Source: Vulcanimicrobiota bacterium (GTDB lineage Bacteria > Vulcanimicrobiota > Vulcanimicrobiia > Eremiobacterales > Eremiobacteraceae). From it: a stretch of 61,945 nt of DNA. Location: the NCBI GenBank assembly GCA_013290125.1, contig JABCYQ010000017.1, positions 1 to 61,945 of the forward strand. Reading direction: 5' to 3'. The translations under genes were made by a program, and so were the position numbers. Of the stretch, positions 60,596-61,945 are shown one piece after another; position 1 is the stretch's first letter, and each line of letters starts with the position of its first letter. The notes under the pieces were generated by a model. That model searched no databases. It was not told the DNA's origin and was given only the letters and a program-made list of their open reading frames with translations.

Positions 60596-60624
60596 GAAGG
60601 GGCCGACTTTATGTCGGCCCCTTC
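60596..60624. repeat. REP-like palindrome, copy D
   Basis: GAAGGGGCCGAC-TTTAT-GTCGGCCCCTTC, a perfect 12-bp inverted repeat, the most complete copy. It starts ten bases past the stop codon of the leftward phosphoesterase gene (60634) and would be in its 3' end. No T-run follows in the leftward direction. Confidence 0.85.
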
Positions 60625-60633
60625 GGAATTTCC

Positions 60634-61635
60634 CTAGGGCAAGAGATCCGACATCGGGGTCACGCGATCTGTATCTGTCGTGTTTCCAAGCAGCCCGAGT
60701 CCGAAGGCGCGCTCGAGCGTCGCGAGTATCGAGTACTCGTTGTAGGCGTGCGGCGACTGGATCGGCATTACTGTACGCGGCGTTATCACGATCGTCGCGA
60801 TGTGGCCGCCGCCTATGAAGCTCGAATCGCAGCAGCCCTGGTAGGTCGTGTAGTCGTTCTCGTCCCAAGTGACGATGAGAGCCGAGTTCGTCGTGAACGC
60901 GGGCGAGCGCGTGATCGTATGCACGACCGACTCCACGTATTTGTCACCCATTCGCAGCAGCTTGTCGTAGTTGGGGCACGGCGTCTGTCCGTGCATGTCG
61001 TGACATTGGTCCGGCACGACGAACACGAATCGAGGAGCCGTCGCCGGATTGGAAAGCGCGTTCGCAAGCGTCGTCATGTCAGGCAGCGGCACGATCTTGG
61101 CGAGCCGTGCCGGATTGCTGGCGATGTCTTGGAAGTAGACGAACGGGTTGTGCTTTTGCGCGTAAAGCGCGGCGCCGGTGACCGGAAACTGCACGCCGAG
61201 ATAACCGGCGGACGGCATGGTCTGGTTGAACGACTCCCAGGAGATGTTCTTCGCTTCCAGTTCGTCGATCAGATTCGGAGCATTGATCTGATCGCACGGG
61301 GGCGGCGGCGTCGGTTGCGCGTAACACGACGGATTGTCATCTTGGATGCCGAAGTATTGGCCGGCGATCAGCGAGACGTAGTTCGGAAGGCTCGGATGCG
61401 TCGTGCCGAACTGCAGAAGCGACAAGCCATACGTATGCGCCAAGCCCGTGATGTACGGCGTGTCCGGAATATTGTTCACGTCGAGATGGCCGATGACGTT
61501 GTCGTAACCCTGGTTCTCCATCATGAGAATGAACACGCGATCGAGCGGCCGCACGGCGGCTTGCGCAGCGCGCGGCATCGACATGGCGCAACCGACTATG
61601 ACAACCGCAACCGCGGCTGAAAAGCAGAGTCTCAT
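60634..61635 (-). CDS. Phosphoesterase/phospholipase C-family protein, secreted
   Basis: 333 residues from ATG 61635 behind AAAGGACG. Signal peptide to about residue 26 (A-Q-A). The metal-site pattern of the AcpA/PLC-type phosphoesterases is seen: FILMMENQGYDNVIGH (Glu-Asn), HPSLPNYVSLIAG (Thr/Ser nucleophile region), VVPDQCHDMHG and VTWDENDY (Asp-Glu). Hydrolyses phosphate mono- or diesters outside the cytoplasm, perhaps for phosphate supply. Six or more Cys may form disulfides. Confidence 0.85.
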   Translation of the reverse strand: MRLCFSAAVAVVIVGCAMSMPRAAQAAVRPLDRVFILMMENQGYDNVIGHLDVNNIPDTPYITGLAHTYGLSLLQFGTTHPSLPNYVSLIAGQYFGIQDDNPSCYAQPTPPPPCDQINAPNLIDELEAKNISWESFNQTMPSAGYLGVQFPVTGAALYAQKHNPFVYFQDIASNPARLAKIVPLPDMTTLANALSNPATAPRFVFVVPDQCHDMHGQTPCPNYDKLLRMGDKYVESVVHTITRSPAFTTNSALIVTWDENDYTTYQGCCDSSFIGGGHIATIVITPRTVMPIQSPHAYNEYSILATLERAFGLGLLGNTTDTDRVTPMSDLLP

Positions 61636-61749
61636 CGTTCAGGCGTCCTTTCGCGAGAGCGAAATGAAATGAGTACTCGCTTTGAGCGTACGCAATGGCG
61701 CTTAAGCCCGAGTTATGCTGCCATTAAATGTATGCGGGCCTAGGCTCGC

Positions 61750-61945
61750 TCAGGTCTTGCGGGCGGGAGCGGGCGATGCGACGATGAGCGCCACCGATGC
61801 GACGACGACGACACCGGCGATAGCGATCCACGCGTTCAGCGTCTCGTGCAAGATGACGACTCCCAGCACCACCGCCACGACCGGATTGACGAAAGCGTAG
61901 GTCGAGACCATCGTCGTAGGCGCGACGCGCAGCAGCCAGAGGTAT
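61750..61945 (-). CDS. EamA/DMT-family transporter, C-terminal part only
   Basis: The last 64 codons of a leftward gene whose start is beyond the window. Translation shows WLLRVAPTTMVSTYAFVNPVVAV, then GVVILHETLNAWIAIAGVV and a last span ending in a short basic tail. This is the closing TM9-TM10 pattern of EamA drug/metabolite exporters (YedA/RhaT-like). Stop at 61750-61752. Confidence 0.8.
   Translation of the reverse strand, partial: YLWLLRVAPTTMVSTYAFVNPVVAVVLGVVILHETLNAWIAIAGVVVVASVALIVASPAPARKT

Noticed and set aside
61636-61749. Near-palindrome GCGGGCCTAGGCTCGC as an operator or terminator
   Set aside because: Imperfect and single; the gap holds no other signal than the ribosome site of the phosphoesterase gene.
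1-61945. CRISPR array, prophage, integrase or complete insertion sequence
   Set aside because: No regularly spaced direct repeats, no transposase or integrase pattern and no tRNA-linked attachment duplication were seen; the tRNA-Cys has no second partial copy nearby.

Overview
The window is about 62 kb of GC-rich bacterial chromosome with tightly packed genes. Start codons are often GTG, and neighbouring genes often overlap by four bases (ATGA or GTGA). A TonB-receptor-like outer-membrane protein indicates a two-membrane cell. The recG-rsmD-coaD order, the rpmF-fabH-fabD-fabG-acpP block, a B12-dependent ribonucleotide reductase and many secreted proteins of unknown function would suit an under-cultured phylum such as Eremiobacterota (WPS-2) or a relative. 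That placement is a guess from gene content; no 16S gene is present.

Layout. 1-3.6 kb: truncated lipoprotein subtilase, CinA and an amino-acid permease. 3.6-17.8 kb: an apparent amine/polyamine use locus. Leftward it has a PucR-type regulator, a TonB-like receptor, a Tat-exported flavin amine oxidase and a permease. Rightward it has GABA-type and putrescine-type aminotransferases, two aldehyde dehydrogenases and a second permease. Together these could import di/polyamines and convert putrescine through aminobutyraldehyde and GABA to succinate. 17.8-23.2 kb: glyoxalase-family protein, two secreted unknowns, a two-gene glutamine-dependent NAD synthetase and a tandem pair of TauE/SafE-family permeases. 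23.4-28.1 kb: class II ribonucleotide reductase split by a 372-residue intein with a LAGLIDADG-type endonuclease, with a clear promoter and terminator. 28.1-34.4 kb: small ORFs, a membrane-anchored Ig-like protein, DUF155, a PNPOx-family protein, family 5 uracil-DNA glycosylase and a 2-hydroxyacid dehydrogenase. 34.4-42.8 kb: an overlapping flavin disulfide oxidoreductase/methyltransferase/sorbosone-dehydrogenase-like operon, an FAH-family hydrolase, a DnaQ-UvrC fusion and an alpha/beta hydrolase.

42.8-54.6 kb, all leftward, is the housekeeping core: recG, rsmD, coaD, a coiled-coil protein, a Lon-like PDZ protease, yceD, rpmF, fabH, fabD (frameshifted here), fabG, acpP, ffh, rpsP, khpA and rimM. 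54.6-61.9 kb: NHL-like lipoprotein, tRNA-Cys, an ECF sigma/anti-sigma pair running into an ABC exporter, a prepilin-like protein, a phosphoesterase and the end of an EamA transporter.

The most unusual signal is non-coding. Two copies of a roughly 270-nt element (39955-40225 and 52107-52377) share a nearly identical 72-nt core, while the helix enclosing that core is preserved with different sequence. This is the pattern expected of a conserved RNA or single-stranded DNA fold. A second dispersed element, a short palindrome with arms GGGGCCGAC/GTCGGCCCC, sits just after gene 3' ends at four places.
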